Notes: generated from the sequence alone by a model not told the origin. DNA of 64,000 nt from JBDTSW01 sp963799815 (GCA_963799815.1 CAWCYG010000004.1:682001-746000); one strand, 5' to 3'; counted from the first letter of the stretch, positions 1 to 9,519 are shown. Made by a program: numbers and translations.

Positions 1-1657
1 CACGCGCCGCAGCGTCTTGCGAAGTGACCCTTCCGTCCTGGCCGGAGCGGCGAGCTTGGGTCTCCACCTCTCCCTCCGCGAGCGTGCGCTTGCCCACGGT
101 GACGCGCAGGGGGCAGCCCAGGAGCTCGGCATCGGTGAGCTTTTCGCCTGTGCCCGCAGCCCGATCGTCGAGGAGGGCTTCGACGCCCTCGTCCACGAGC
201 TCCGAGTAGATGCGTTCGGCCTCTGAGGCGACCTCGTCTCCCCCCTTGCCGAGGCCGACGACGTGTACCTGCCACGGCGCGATCGCACGTGGCCAGACGA
301 TTCCGCGCTCATCGGCCCCCTGCTCGATCGCCGCCGCGACGATGCGGGCGGGGCCGATTCCGTAGGAGCCCATCACGATCGGGCGCTCGGCGCCTTCCTC
401 GTCCAGGTAGGTGGCCCCCAGGGGCGCCGAGTAGCGCGTGCCCAACTTGAAGATGTTGCCGACCTCGATCGCGGTCTCGATCTCGATCGGCTCTCCGGCC
501 GGTGAGAGATCGCCGGCCTCGACGGAGCGGATGTCCACCTCCTCGAACGCGAAGTCGCGTCCAGGGACGATGCCGATCAGGTGCTCGTCGGGCCGGTTGG
601 CCCCGCAGAAGTAGCCCTCTCCATGGATCGCGACGTCCTTCAGCACGGGAACGTCGGCCTCAACAGGGCCGATGAAGCCCGGCGGGCCCAGGTTCGCCTC
701 GATCTCCTCGGCGGTGGCCTGACGAACGCTCTCGCCAACGGCGTTCGCGAGCTTGATCTCGTTGAGGCGATGATCACCGCGCACGAGTGTGAGCAGGAAC
801 CCGCGCTCGGAGGCGACCACCGGGATCGCCTTCAGCGCGGCGCCCTCAGGCACGTCGAGGGCGCCGGCGACCTGGGCGACGGTGGTGAGGCCGGGCGTCC
901 CGACTGCCTTCGGCTCCTCGAGACCGGCGGGAAGCTCGACCGGCTGCGCGGTAGCGGAGGCGATCTCCACGTTCGCCGCGTAGCCCGGGGCGAGCGCCAC
1001 CTCGTTCTCCCCCGCGGCGCACGGCGCCATGTACTCGTGGGCGCCGGAGCCGCCCATCATGCCCACGTCGGACTCGACGCGATACCAGCGCAGGCCGGAG
1101 CGGTCGAAGATGCGATCGTAGGCCTCGATGTTGAGGCCGTAGGAGCGGTCCAAGCCCTCCTCGTCGCGATCGAAGCTGTAGGCGTCCTTCATCGTGAACT
1201 CCCGCGTGCGCAGGACGCCCGCGCGAGGCCGCGGCTCGTCGCGCTCCTTGGTCTGGAGCTGGTAGAGGAGCTTGGGGAGATCGCGGTAGGAGCGGATGTC
1301 GCGGGCGACGTGGTAGGTGAGCGCCTCCTCGTGCGTCATCGCCAGCACGTGGGGCGAGCCCTTGCGGTCCTCGAGCTTGAAGAGCTCATCGATCGCGTAG
1401 CGGCCGGTCGCCAGCCAGGGATCGGCCGGCTGCAGAACGGGCAGGAGCATCTCCTGGGCGCCGATCGCGTTCATCTCCTCGCGGATGATTGTCTCGACGT
1501 TCCCGATCACCCGATGCCCAGCGGGCAGCCATGTCCAAAGCCCCGCACCGAGCTGGCGAATGAGCCCGGCGCGGACCATGAGCCGATGCGAGAGCGCCTC
1601 GGCATCAGCCGGATCCTCACGCAGCGTCGGCAGCCAATATCGGGAGAGGCGAGACAT
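1..1657 (-). CDS. proS: Prolyl-tRNA synthetase (3' end cut by window edge)
   Basis: Class II aminoacyl-tRNA synthetase that charges tRNA-Pro. Reading down from the ATG at 1657, 552 codons are open to the window edge, so only about the last 15-20 residues of a roughly 570-residue bacterial-type enzyme are missing. The N-terminus begins MSRLSRYWLPTLRED, followed by an RQLGAGLWTWLP segment typical of ProS. ESDVGMMGGSGAHE and the stretch after it match the bacterial form that carries an editing insertion between motifs 2 and 3. The last visible residues lie in the anticodon-binding domain. It lies downstream of ispG on the same strand, which is the usual end of the dxr-rseP-ispG-proS cluster. The 109 bases between ispG and proS show no clear promoter or terminator. 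Confidence 0.93.
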   Translation of the reverse strand, partial: MSRLSRYWLPTLREDPADAEALSHRLMVRAGLIRQLGAGLWTWLPAGHRVIGNVETIIREEMNAIGAQEMLLPVLQPADPWLATGRYAIDELFKLEDRKGSPHVLAMTHEEALTYHVARDIRSYRDLPKLLYQLQTKERDEPRPRAGVLRTREFTMKDAYSFDRDEEGLDRSYGLNIEAYDRIFDRSGLRWYRVESDVGMMGGSGAHEYMAPCAAGENEVALAPGYAANVEIASATAQPVELPAGLEEPKAVGTPGLTTVAQVAGALDVPEGAALKAIPVVASERGFLLTLVRGDHRLNEIKLANAVGESVRQATAEEIEANLGPPGFIGPVEADVPVLKDVAIHGEGYFCGANRPDEHLIGIVPGRDFAFEEVDIRSVEAGDLSPAGEPIEIETAIEVGNIFKLGTRYSAPLGATYLDEEGAERPIVMGSYGIGPARIVAAAIEQGADERGIVWPRAIAPWQVHVVGLGKGGDEVASEAERIYSELVDEGVEALLDDRAAGTGEKLTDAELLGCPLRVTVGKRTLAEGEVETQARRSGQDGRVTSQDAAAR

Positions 1658-1766
1658 GCGCGGAGAGGCTACTGGCGGGGTGAGGTGGGCGCCGCGATCA
1701 GGACTGTCGGCCGGGCGTGCTGCTTTTCCTCCATCTGCCGGAGGAACGGTGCCGGGCCGAACGGGC

Positions 1767-3083
1767 TCACGCCCGGGTGAAGCGCCTCGAGGCGGTCGGG
1801 GAGACCTCTTCGTCGAGCTCGACCTTGCGCCCCTTGACCGGCTTCATGTAGGGCTCACCGTCCTCGAGCACCGGGCCATCGGCCGTGATGTCCTCGCCCG
1901 CAGCGGCAGCCGCGGCCTCCATCTGCGCGATGCGCTCGGGAGTGAGGTCGCCGGCGTTCTCCTCCTCGATACGGCGCAGCCATTCTGCTCCCTCGGCCGA
2001 CTCACGCTCGTCGATCGCCACCCCTCCTCCGCGCTCGACGGACTTGTCGATCTCCTCGAACAGGGCGTTCACCAGGTCGTCCTGCTTTACCTTCCGGATC
2101 GGCTCGCCGTGGGCGAAGATGAGGCCCTCGTTGCGGGCTCCGGTGATGCCGAAGTCGGCGTGTGATGCCTCGCCGATGCCGTTGACCGCGCAGCCGAGCA
2201 CGGCGACCTCGATCGGGTCGACGTAGGCCTCCAGACGCTGCTCGATCTCGGCCACGACCGTGTCCATGTCGAACTGAAGGCGCCCGCACGTGGGGCAGGC
2301 GATCAGCACCGGGCCACGCTCGCGCAGCTGCAGCGCCTTCAGGATCTCCCAGGCGACCTTGACCTCCTCCTCCGCGTGGAAGGTCGAGAGGGAGATGCGA
2401 ATCGTGTCGCCGATGCCGTCGGCGAGCAGCGTTCCGAGGCCGACCGATGACTTGAGCGAGCCCGACCACTTGGTGCCCGCCTCGGTGATGCCGAGGTGAA
2501 GCGGATACGGCACACGCTCGCAGAGCATGCGGTTGGCCGCGATCGTGTTGGGGACGTTGGTGGACTTGATCGAAACCTTGAAGTTCTCGTAGTCGAGTGA
2601 CTCCATCAGGGTCACGAACTCGACCCCCGCCGTGACCAGGGCCTCGACGGGGTTCTCCCGCTCGAGGGCATGAAGGTGCTTGGGCAGGGAGCCCGAGTTG
2701 ACCCCGATCCGCATTGGCACGTTCGCAGTGGTGGCCCGCTCGGCGACTTCGGCGACCTTGTCGCGCCCGCCGATATTGCCGGGGTTGAGCCGGATGCAGT
2801 GGGCCCCGGCGTCGATCGCCTTCAGCGCCAGCGTGTGGTTGAAGTGGATGTCGGCGATCACCGGGATTGGCGAATCGCGGACGATCGTTCGGAGCGCCTC
2901 CACGTCCTTGTCGCGGGGCACGGCCACCCGCACGAGGTCGGCCCCGGCGTCGGCCACCGTGCGGATCTGCTCCATCGTCGCCTCGAGATTGGCGGTCTCG
3001 GTCTTGGTCATCGTCTGCACGGCGACCGGCGCACCGCCGCCGATCGGCACGTCCTTGACCCAGATCTGGCGTTTGGATGCCAT
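1767..3083 (-). CDS. ispG: 4-hydroxy-3-methylbut-2-enyl diphosphate synthase (IspG/GcpE)
   Basis: Converts 2-C-methyl-D-erythritol 2,4-cyclodiphosphate to HMBPP in the MEP isoprenoid pathway, using a [4Fe-4S] cluster. The cluster cysteines are visible: a CPTCGR pair at about residues 263 and 266 and the Cys of GCAVNGIGEA at about 298. The TIM-barrel N-terminus (IWVKDVPIGGG, PVIADIHF, IRLNPGNIGG) is typical. I chose the ATG at 3083 (MASKRQIW) over an upstream in-frame start because conserved sequence begins there. The protein is about 438 residues, longer than the usual 360-410, with an acidic tail of about 70 residues after the conserved core. That tail is probably a lineage-specific extension. 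The 102 bases upstream hold only short hairpins and no convincing promoter. Confidence 0.95.
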   Translation of the reverse strand: MASKRQIWVKDVPIGGGAPVAVQTMTKTETANLEATMEQIRTVADAGADLVRVAVPRDKDVEALRTIVRDSPIPVIADIHFNHTLALKAIDAGAHCIRLNPGNIGGRDKVAEVAERATTANVPMRIGVNSGSLPKHLHALERENPVEALVTAGVEFVTLMESLDYENFKVSIKSTNVPNTIAANRMLCERVPYPLHLGITEAGTKWSGSLKSSVGLGTLLADGIGDTIRISLSTFHAEEEVKVAWEILKALQLRERGPVLIACPTCGRLQFDMDTVVAEIEQRLEAYVDPIEVAVLGCAVNGIGEASHADFGITGARNEGLIFAHGEPIRKVKQDDLVNALFEEIDKSVERGGGVAIDERESAEGAEWLRRIEEENAGDLTPERIAQMEAAAAAAGEDITADGPVLEDGEPYMKPVKGRKVELDEEVSPTASRRFTRA

Positions 3084-3185
3084 CGCCGACAAAGGGTATC
3101 CGCCGCAGCGCTGCGATCTGAGGTGATCCTGTTGCGGCACTCGTGCCGATGGGCACTTGCTGGCATGATGCGTGAATGCGCCGGC

Positions 3186-4262
3186 TTAGGCCGTATCGCC
3201 CGCCCAGGCCTCCAGCAGCCAGCCGAGATGGTACGGGCGGTCGGTTCGGTTCAGCTCGACTGGCCGCCGCAGGCGGTTGAGAAGCGGGCGGCGCAGAGCG
3301 GCGGTCGCGGTGTTTGCGTAGAGGGCAAGCCGGTCGAAGGGCCGGCGACGGCGAATTGAGCGATACACGATCCCCTCCTCCCGGTCGAGCATCTCGGCCT
3401 CCAGCTCGTTTCGCCCCCAGATCCACTCGAGACCTCGCAGCGCCGCATCGCGATACCGCGCCTCGCCCGTCGTTTCGCTGAGCGCGTTCAGCGCCATCGG
3501 TGCCATCGCGTCCTGGTGGACCGAATAGATCTCATAGGGCTCCACCACCCCTCCGCTGCGGACGTCGAAGAGCCACGGCCAGCCACCATCCGGGCGCTGC
3601 AGCTCAAGCAACCGCTCCGCCACAGATGCGGCGACTCTCCGCGCTTCCGCGTCCTCCCGCAGGCGCGATAACTCCGCCAGGGCCAGAACACCGTAGATCT
3701 GTGTCGCGAAGTTCGGGAAGCGGGACCGCCGCCCTTCCCCCCTGTGCAGGAAGAGCCCGCTGGGCGTCTCAGCGCGCCGAATTTGCTCGGATCGTGCCTC
3801 CGAGGCCAGGCGCTCGCCCGCGCGTACCGTGCAGCCGGCGGCGACGGCGTGCGCGCAGCCGATCGCGATCCAGCTGAGCTCGAGGCCCTCGATTGCGGTC
3901 ATGCCACCGTTTCGGCCCACGGCTCCGTCGAGGCGCTCCAGCACCTCGTCCGGCGCCTGCAGACCGGATCGCGAATCGGCCCAGAGCACCAGCCCGAGGT
4001 CACCAGGGCCGAGCTCGTCGGCGTCGAGCTGATCGAACACGACGGACTTGACGGCGCCCGCGTCCACAGGCGGTGGGACCCCTGCCCGCTCGGCCCGCAG
4101 CAGCCCGAGCAGCACGATCAGTGTGTAGCGCAGCGAACGGCCTCGAGGCGCGAGCTCGGGCGCCGCCACCTCGAAGCAGAACGCTCCGTCTTTGAGCCGC
4201 ATGGAGGGCAATCGCTCGACGGCGAAGTCGAAGAGCGCCCCCGCGCGCCCACGATCACGCAC
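3186..4262 (-). CDS. Protein of unknown function with alpha/alpha-toroid (six-hairpin) character
   Basis: I do not recognise a specific family. The 358-residue protein has no signal peptide or transmembrane segment. It shows repeated amphipathic helical hairpins and a QRPDGGWPW motif of the type found in prenyltransferase/squalene-cyclase repeats and in six-hairpin glycosidase or epimerase folds. A second such segment reads LRGLEWIWGRNELEAE. The C-terminal part is Arg-rich (YRSIRRRRPFDR). Its start overlaps the end of the upstream acetyltransferase gene (4255-5208) by 8 bases, so the two are almost certainly cotranscribed and translationally coupled. By context it may act on a sugar or polymer also touched by that acetyltransferase. 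This is inference only. Confidence 0.7.
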   Translation of the reverse strand: MRDRGRAGALFDFAVERLPSMRLKDGAFCFEVAAPELAPRGRSLRYTLIVLLGLLRAERAGVPPPVDAGAVKSVVFDQLDADELGPGDLGLVLWADSRSGLQAPDEVLERLDGAVGRNGGMTAIEGLELSWIAIGCAHAVAAGCTVRAGERLASEARSEQIRRAETPSGLFLHRGEGRRSRFPNFATQIYGVLALAELSRLREDAEARRVAASVAERLLELQRPDGGWPWLFDVRSGGVVEPYEIYSVHQDAMAPMALNALSETTGEARYRDAALRGLEWIWGRNELEAEMLDREEGIVYRSIRRRRPFDRLALYANTATAALRRPLLNRLRRPVELNRTDRPYHLGWLLEAWAGDTA

Positions 4263-5208
4263 GGACCCGGTCCTGGAGCGGCACGGTCGGCGGCGGCTCG
4301 GGCAGCGGGCGCGTGTAGATGGTCACTCCGTCTCGCAAGAGGCGCTCGAAGACCGCGAACAGGTCCTGCAGGCGGATCGCGATGATCTCCGCGTGGCCCA
4401 GCCGCACGTCGCGTCCGCCTCGCTCGAGGATGGCGTCGCGAAAGACGGCTTGGAGCCGCGGGTTGGAGTCAATCCGCCCCGGGTGCAGGGCAGGGTTGTG
4501 GATCAGCGTGCGCACCCGGCGCTCGGCGCCGCTCTCATCGATGCAGCGAGCATCGAACACGTGGTCCGGATCGAAGACGTCCAGCGGAAACGCGGGACGC
4601 CGGGTGCACTCGAACGCGTGGTACATCGTCATCGCACCCGTGCCGCACCCGAAGAAGAGCTGGAGCGCGTCGCGCTCGACGAGACGAGGAAAGGGAGTCC
4701 CCTCGCCAAAGGGAGTGGCAGCGGTCTCGTGACCCCCGACGATCTCTCTGGCGCCCGGGCCCTTGACCGAAGTCGGATGCGTCGGGTGCAGGCTGCGAAG
4801 CGCGGACGGGCGTTTTCGCAGCTCCTCGGAGATGGCCCCCATCCTCGAGGGGGTCGAGCGCACGTCGAAGACCGGATCCGAGGCGAGGTAGGCGATCGCT
4901 GGCGCGTCAAGCGGATAGCTCGGCATGGCGATCGTGCCCCGGGGCCCGACCGCCGCCTCGAGCGCATCGACGACGGTGGCCGGGCCGTCCTCGAAGGCGC
5001 CGAAGGCGCTCATCGCCGCCTGTAGGAAGACCGCGTCCCCAGCCTCGACCCCACAGGCGCGAAGCGCATCCTCGACATCTGACTGACCCAGCGACATCGG
5101 GCGCAGGCGCTCCCGCGTGCGGTACCGGAAGCTCCGGTACCGGTTGCGACCCCGGCGAACGGCATCTTGAAGTGGCCGTGGCAGCCGGCGTGCAAGCTCG
5201 CGGATCAT
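4255..5208 (-). CDS. AAC(3)-family N-acetyltransferase (Antibiotic_NAT fold)
   Basis: A 317-residue member of the aminoglycoside 3-N-acetyltransferase family, which uses acetyl-CoA to acylate an amino group. Family features visible include the N-terminal VFLQAAMSAFGAFEDG segment, GTIAMPSYPLDAP, the substrate and CoA loop HPTHPTSVKGPGA, and GEGTPFPRLVERDALQLFFG. An N-terminal stretch of about 40 basic residues precedes the catalytic domain. Chromosomal members are often sugar or cell-surface N-acetyltransferases rather than resistance enzymes. Nothing mobile surrounds this gene, so a housekeeping or surface role is more likely than acquired resistance. It overlaps the following unknown gene by 8 bases and lies in the insertion between rseP and ispG. 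Confidence 0.85.
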   Translation of the reverse strand: MIRELARRLPRPLQDAVRRGRNRYRSFRYRTRERLRPMSLGQSDVEDALRACGVEAGDAVFLQAAMSAFGAFEDGPATVVDALEAAVGPRGTIAMPSYPLDAPAIAYLASDPVFDVRSTPSRMGAISEELRKRPSALRSLHPTHPTSVKGPGAREIVGGHETAATPFGEGTPFPRLVERDALQLFFGCGTGAMTMYHAFECTRRPAFPLDVFDPDHVFDARCIDESGAERRVRTLIHNPALHPGRIDSNPRLQAVFRDAILERGGRDVRLGHAEIIAIRLQDLFAVFERLLRDGVTIYTRPLPEPPPTVPLQDRVRA

Positions 5209-5268
5209 GGGCCTCAGCCTACGCGGCGGGGCTCTGGGGCAAAATCCCTGTGTGGCCAGGGCGGGCGC

Positions 5269-7077
5269 CTAGCGCTGGTAGAGCGCCTCGATCTCCTCCG
5301 TGTACTTCTGGTCGATCGGCTTGCGCTTCAGCTTCATCGTCGGCGTCAGCTCGTCACCGCCCGGTGCCCAATCGGTCGCGAGCAGCTTGAACTTCTTGAT
5401 CTGCTCGACCCGTGCCATCTTCGAGTTGGCGTCCTCGATCGCGGCCTGCACTGCCGCGATCATGTTCTCCTCCCCGGCCAGCTGCTCCAGGGTCTTTTCC
5501 TCGAGGCCCTGCGACGCCGCCCACCCGGGCGCGAAATCCGGGTCGAGCGTGATCAGGGCCACGTTGAAGGGCCGTCCGTCCCCGATCGCCACGGCCTGCC
5601 CGATCAGGGGGCTGGCGGTCTTCAGCTTCGCCTCGATGTTCGCGGGCGACATGTTCTTGCCCGCAGCGTTGATGATCAGCTCCTTCTTGCGATCGACAAT
5701 CCGCAGGTAGCCGTCGGAGTCGAGCTTGCCGATGTCGCCGGTGAGCAGCCACTCGTTGTCGAAGGTCTCGGCGGTCTTCTCGGGCAGGTTGCGATAGCCG
5801 GGCATGACCGACGGGCCCTTCACCATCACCTCACCGTCCTGGGCGAGGCGGACCTCCATACCCGGAACCGGCGGGCCGACGGTGCCCAGCTTCACCTTCT
5901 CGGGCGGGTTGCAGGTGGCGACTCCACACGTCTCGGACATCCCCCAGAGCTCACCGATCGGGATTCCGATCCCGTGGAAGAACTCGAGCACCTCGAGCGG
6001 CGTCGGCGCCGCCCCAACGCTGACGGCGATCGCGTCGGCGAGCCCGAGGCTCTGGCGGAGGGCGGCAAAGAGCTGCTCGTCGGCCGCGGCAACGGCCGCC
6101 GCGAGCTGGTCCGGGACCTCCTCGCCCGCCTGCTCCAGGCGCACCTTCTGGATCGCTGCCTCCAAGCCCTTCTGCGCCGGAACACGCTGTTCGTCGGGCA
6201 GCTTCGCGAGGTTCGCCTCGAGGCCCGACTTGAGCTTCTCCCAGATCCGCGGGACGGCGAAGAACCAGGTTGGGTTCACCGTTGGCAGGAACTCCACGAT
6301 CTTCCGGGGGTCGGGGCAGACGTGGATCGCCGGGCCCTTGATCACGGGCAGGTAGTAGTTGGCCGCGCGCTCGGCGATGTGGGCGGCCGGGAGCCAAGAG
6401 ATCACCTTCGCGTGGCGCTCGGGGAAGTCGAGGATGTGCTCGACACTGCCGACGAGGCTCATCAGGTTGCGGTGGGAGAGCTGAACGCCCTTGGGGGGCC
6501 CGGTGGTGCCGGAGGTGTAGATCAAGGTGAGGAGGTCATCCGGGCCCAGGTCCTGCGCCGAATCCGTGGGGTCGAAGCCCGGGTCCATGTCCTCGAGCTC
6601 GGCAAGCGTGTGGTCGCCCCCATCGCCGTCGATCACGACCAAGTGCTCGACGTCCGTCAGATCCTGGCGCGCCTTCGAGAAGACCTCGTCGAAGATGCTC
6701 TCGATCACGGCGATCCTGGCGCCCGCGTCGGAGACCACGTACGCGACCTGCTCTGGCGAGGAGGTCTGGTAGATCGAGAAGGGCACCCCGCCAAGCGAGA
6801 CGACAGCGAGGTCAAGGGCGAAGAACTCCGGCCGGTTGTTGAGCATCAGGGCGACGGTGTCCCCCTTGCCCACGCCGAGCTTGGCGAGGCCGCCGGCGAT
6901 CCGGGCGACCCGGTCGCGAAGCTCGGCCCAGCTCGTGGTGTTCCCCTCTGCGTCGACGATGGCGGGGTCGTCGGGGATCCGCTCAACGGTCATCCGAAAG
7001 GCCTCCGGGAGACTGTCCGCGTAGAGCTCTGGAGCCTCGCCCCCACTCGCGTAGCGCTCGGCCGTCGTCACTTCCAT
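5269..7077 (-). CDS. Long-chain fatty acid--CoA ligase (AMP-forming, FadD15 type)
   Basis: ANL-superfamily enzyme that activates fatty acids through an acyl-adenylate to acyl-CoA. The AMP/phosphate-binding loop LTLIYTSGTTGPPKGV lies at about residues 183-198. Further motifs are the GELWGMSETCG adenylate-binding region, TGDIGKLDSDGYL with the hinge Asp, and IVDRKKELIINAAGKN near the C-terminus. The length of 602 residues suits the FadD15 subfamily of large acyl-CoA synthetases. The start at 7077 (MEVTTAERYASGG) is the first methionine of the conserved frame. It follows rseP by 44 bases on the same strand and may be cotranscribed. It is one of three genes separating rseP from ispG. Confidence 0.93.
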   Translation of the reverse strand: MEVTTAERYASGGEAPELYADSLPEAFRMTVERIPDDPAIVDAEGNTTSWAELRDRVARIAGGLAKLGVGKGDTVALMLNNRPEFFALDLAVVSLGGVPFSIYQTSSPEQVAYVVSDAGARIAVIESIFDEVFSKARQDLTDVEHLVVIDGDGGDHTLAELEDMDPGFDPTDSAQDLGPDDLLTLIYTSGTTGPPKGVQLSHRNLMSLVGSVEHILDFPERHAKVISWLPAAHIAERAANYYLPVIKGPAIHVCPDPRKIVEFLPTVNPTWFFAVPRIWEKLKSGLEANLAKLPDEQRVPAQKGLEAAIQKVRLEQAGEEVPDQLAAAVAAADEQLFAALRQSLGLADAIAVSVGAAPTPLEVLEFFHGIGIPIGELWGMSETCGVATCNPPEKVKLGTVGPPVPGMEVRLAQDGEVMVKGPSVMPGYRNLPEKTAETFDNEWLLTGDIGKLDSDGYLRIVDRKKELIINAAGKNMSPANIEAKLKTASPLIGQAVAIGDGRPFNVALITLDPDFAPGWAASQGLEEKTLEQLAGEENMIAAVQAAIEDANSKMARVEQIKKFKLLATDWAPGGDELTPTMKLKRKPIDQKYTEEIEALYQR

Positions 7078-7121
7078 CTCGTAGCCCTCCTCGAGTGGCC
7101 TTAGATGCAGGTGAAACTATC

Positions 7122-8234
7122 TCACCGAATGCCGAACTCGTCATTGGCGAAGCGGCCCAGGTCGTTCGTGAACCCGATCACGAAGATGACGAGGATCAGC
7201 ATGAAGCCGACGACGCTCGCCTGCTCCATGGTGCGCAACGAGGCCCGCTTGCCACGAATCTTCTCGAACACGCTCCAGAAGACATGCCCGCCGTCGAGCG
7301 GCAGGATCGGGAGGAGGTTGATCAAGGCCAGCGAGAGGGAGACGAGCGCGATCACGCGCAGGGCGACCTCTGCGTCGAACTGAATCGCCTGACGAGTCGT
7401 CTCGACCGCGCCGACGATGCTGCCGAGCTTCTCTCGCTCCTCGGCCTTGAAGAGCTGGGCGAACGTGGTCGCGGTCTCGGAGGTCACGAGCCACATCTGA
7501 TCGAGCGAGATCTCCGCGGCCTTCGGAACCGAGGGGCTGAGCGGCTCGTAGTCGGCGCCCTCGAACGCGAACCCGAGCCGCGATCGCTCCACCTCCTCGT
7601 CGTAGTAGGGACGCAGGGTGAGCTCGACGGTCTCCCCGTCACGTTCGACCACAACCTGCGCCGGCGTGGTCGCGCGACAGCCGTCGCTCGGGGCGCCGCG
7701 GCACCCGTGCGTGTTCACTTCGTCCGCGAAGACCGTCGCCTGCTCGGTGGGATCCAGACCCGCAGCGGTAGCGCCGTCGACCGAGACGATGCGATCACCC
7801 TGCTCCAGCTCGCCATCGGCTGGGGAGCCCTCCACGATCGGGCCGACAGCGATGCCGGTGGCCTCCTCGATCCCGAAGGCGGTCCCGAACAGGATCAGGA
7901 AGGCCACGACGATGTTTACGAACGGGCCCGCCAGAATCACGAAGCAGCGCTTCCAGACGGGCTGCGCGTAGTAGGCGCGCGGGGCGATCTCCGGAGGCAG
8001 CTCCTCCTCCGGGTTCATCCCCGTGATCTTGGCGTAGCCGCCCAAGGGGATCGAGCCGACGCCGTACTCGGTCTCGCCCCTCTGCGTCTTCCAGATCGGC
8101 TTGCCGAAGAAGAGGTAGAGCTTCTCGACGCGCATGCCGACGGCGCGCGCCGCGAAGAAGTGGCCCAGCTCGTGCAGGACGACCAGGACCATGATCCCGC
8201 CGATCGCAAGCGCGATCGCAAGCGCGGTCTCCAT
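7122..8234 (-). CDS. rseP: Site-2 intramembrane zinc metalloprotease (RseP/M50B family)
   Basis: Membrane protease that cleaves transmembrane anchors such as anti-sigma factors after a first cut by another protease. The zinc-binding HELGH lies at residues 21-25 in the first membrane helix. The third ligand motif, PLDGG, is at about 312-316 in a later helix. A PDZ-like domain (EQGDRIVSVDGATAAG) lies between them, followed by a hydrophobic C-terminus. The length of 370 residues fits the family. The ATG overlaps the dxr stop in a TGATG junction, so translation is coupled to dxr. The dxr-rseP adjacency is conserved across many bacteria. Confidence 0.93.
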   Translation of the reverse strand: METALAIALAIGGIMVLVVLHELGHFFAARAVGMRVEKLYLFFGKPIWKTQRGETEYGVGSIPLGGYAKITGMNPEEELPPEIAPRAYYAQPVWKRCFVILAGPFVNIVVAFLILFGTAFGIEEATGIAVGPIVEGSPADGELEQGDRIVSVDGATAAGLDPTEQATVFADEVNTHGCRGAPSDGCRATTPAQVVVERDGETVELTLRPYYDEEVERSRLGFAFEGADYEPLSPSVPKAAEISLDQMWLVTSETATTFAQLFKAEEREKLGSIVGAVETTRQAIQFDAEVALRVIALVSLSLALINLLPILPLDGGHVFWSVFEKIRGKRASLRTMEQASVVGFMLILVIFVIGFTNDLGRFANDEFGIR

Positions 8235-9406
8235 CAGCCCGTCCCCAGACCGACGCTCGTTCCGATCCGGTCGGCCACGAGGGCGGCGTGCTCGCGCGCC
8301 TTGGAGTCGACGGCGAAGAGGTCATCGAAGTGCGTCGGCGTCTCGGCTGGAAGCGCCTCGAGCGTGTCGGCGGCCACCTCGGCGATGCCCGTGAACGGGA
8401 GCCTGCCTTCGAGGAAGGCCTGAACGGCGACCTCGTCGGCGGCGTTGAGCGCGCACGGCGCAGTCCCGCCGGCGATGCCCGCTTCGCGGGCGAGCCGCAG
8501 GCACGCGAAGAGGTCCGTATCGGGCGCCTCGAACGTCAACTCGCCGACTGTCGTGAGGTCGAGCTTCGGCGCATCAACGTCGGCGCGCTCGGGCGAATGC
8601 AGGGCATAGGAGATCGGTACGCGCATGTCAGGGTGTCCCAGATGCGCGAGGGAAGCGCCGTCGTTCAGCTTCACGAGGGCGTGCACGATCGACTGCGGAT
8701 GGACAACCACCTCGATCGCCTCGTAGGGGAAGCCGAAGAGGTGGTGGGCCTCGATCAGCTCGAACCCCTTGTTCATGAGCGTCGCCGAGTCCACGGTGAT
8801 CCTCCCCCCCATCTCCCAGGTGGGATGGGCCAGGGCCTCCCCAGGCGTGACGCCGGTGAGGTCGTCGCGACCCCGGAACGGCCCGCCCGAGGCGGTGAGG
8901 ACGAGCCGATCGACCGTCCCAGGCGCCTCGCCGTGCAGGAGCTGGTGGAGCGCGGAGTGCTCCGAGTCGACGGGCACGAGTCGCGCGCTGCTGGCCTCGG
9001 CGAGCGCCATGACGAGCTCGCCGCCCACGATCAGGCTCTCCTTGTTTGCCAGGGCGAGGTCAAGTCCCTCGGTCAGGGCGACGATCGTGGGGCCAAGGCC
9101 CGCGAAGCCGACGATCGCGTTCAACACCACGTCGGGCTCGCTTGCGCCGACCAGCTCACGGACCCCGGCGTCGCCAACGAGCACGCGGACTTCCGAGCCC
9201 AATTGCTTCGAGGCGGCCGTCCCCGCGTCTGGCTCGGCGATGGCGATTTGCCCGACACCGTGCTCGCGTGCCTGCACGCAAAGGCGCTCCCAGCGATGGC
9301 CGGCGGAAAGGCCGCACAACTCGAGCTCGTCGGAGGCCGCCACGACCTCGATCGCCTGCTCGCCGATCGACCCGGTCGACCCCAAAATCAGGACCCGCTT
9401 GGGCAT
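8234..9406 (-). CDS. dxr: 1-deoxy-D-xylulose 5-phosphate reductoisomerase
   Basis: Second enzyme of the MEP pathway: rearranges and reduces DXP to 2-C-methyl-D-erythritol 4-phosphate with NADPH. The Rossmann motif LGSTGSIGEQ is at the N-terminus. The catalytic and metal-binding region carries VPVDSEHSA, the flexible-loop MGGRITVDSATLMNKG, and ELIEAHHLFG. The length of 390 residues is normal. It shares a TGATG junction with rseP downstream. ispG of the same pathway is separated by four genes. The opposite-strand gene at 9520-10302 lies just upstream, so dxr must start from a promoter near 9407-9519 or within that gene. I see no convincing promoter box there. Confidence 0.96.
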   Translation of the reverse strand: MPKRVLILGSTGSIGEQAIEVVAASDELELCGLSAGHRWERLCVQAREHGVGQIAIAEPDAGTAASKQLGSEVRVLVGDAGVRELVGASEPDVVLNAIVGFAGLGPTIVALTEGLDLALANKESLIVGGELVMALAEASSARLVPVDSEHSALHQLLHGEAPGTVDRLVLTASGGPFRGRDDLTGVTPGEALAHPTWEMGGRITVDSATLMNKGFELIEAHHLFGFPYEAIEVVVHPQSIVHALVKLNDGASLAHLGHPDMRVPISYALHSPERADVDAPKLDLTTVGELTFEAPDTDLFACLRLAREAGIAGGTAPCALNAADEVAVQAFLEGRLPFTGIAEVAADTLEALPAETPTHFDDLFAVDSKAREHAALVADRIGTSVGLGTG

Positions 9407-9519
9407 GCGCAGGAGTGTAGGGGCGGTCCTTAGCCCGGTCTAAGCCAGGCGAGCGGGTCGCAACGGCAGCTCCTCCGCGCCCGATCTCGAAGTCGCGGGT
9501 ACCTCATATCCTGGCTCGA

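Noticed and set aside
4255..5208. Acquired aminoglycoside resistance
   Set aside because: The gene has normal context, no mobile element nearby, host-like GC and an in-operon partner. Chromosomal AAC(3)-fold enzymes usually have other substrates.
5167..7104. A 645-codon plus-strand open frame opposite the acyl-CoA ligase gene, and similar long frames at 581-1780, 49751-51463, 58536-60572 and 61249-63348
   Set aside because: They are antisense shadows caused by high GC and third-position bias. The opposite strand carries complete known enzymes at every one.
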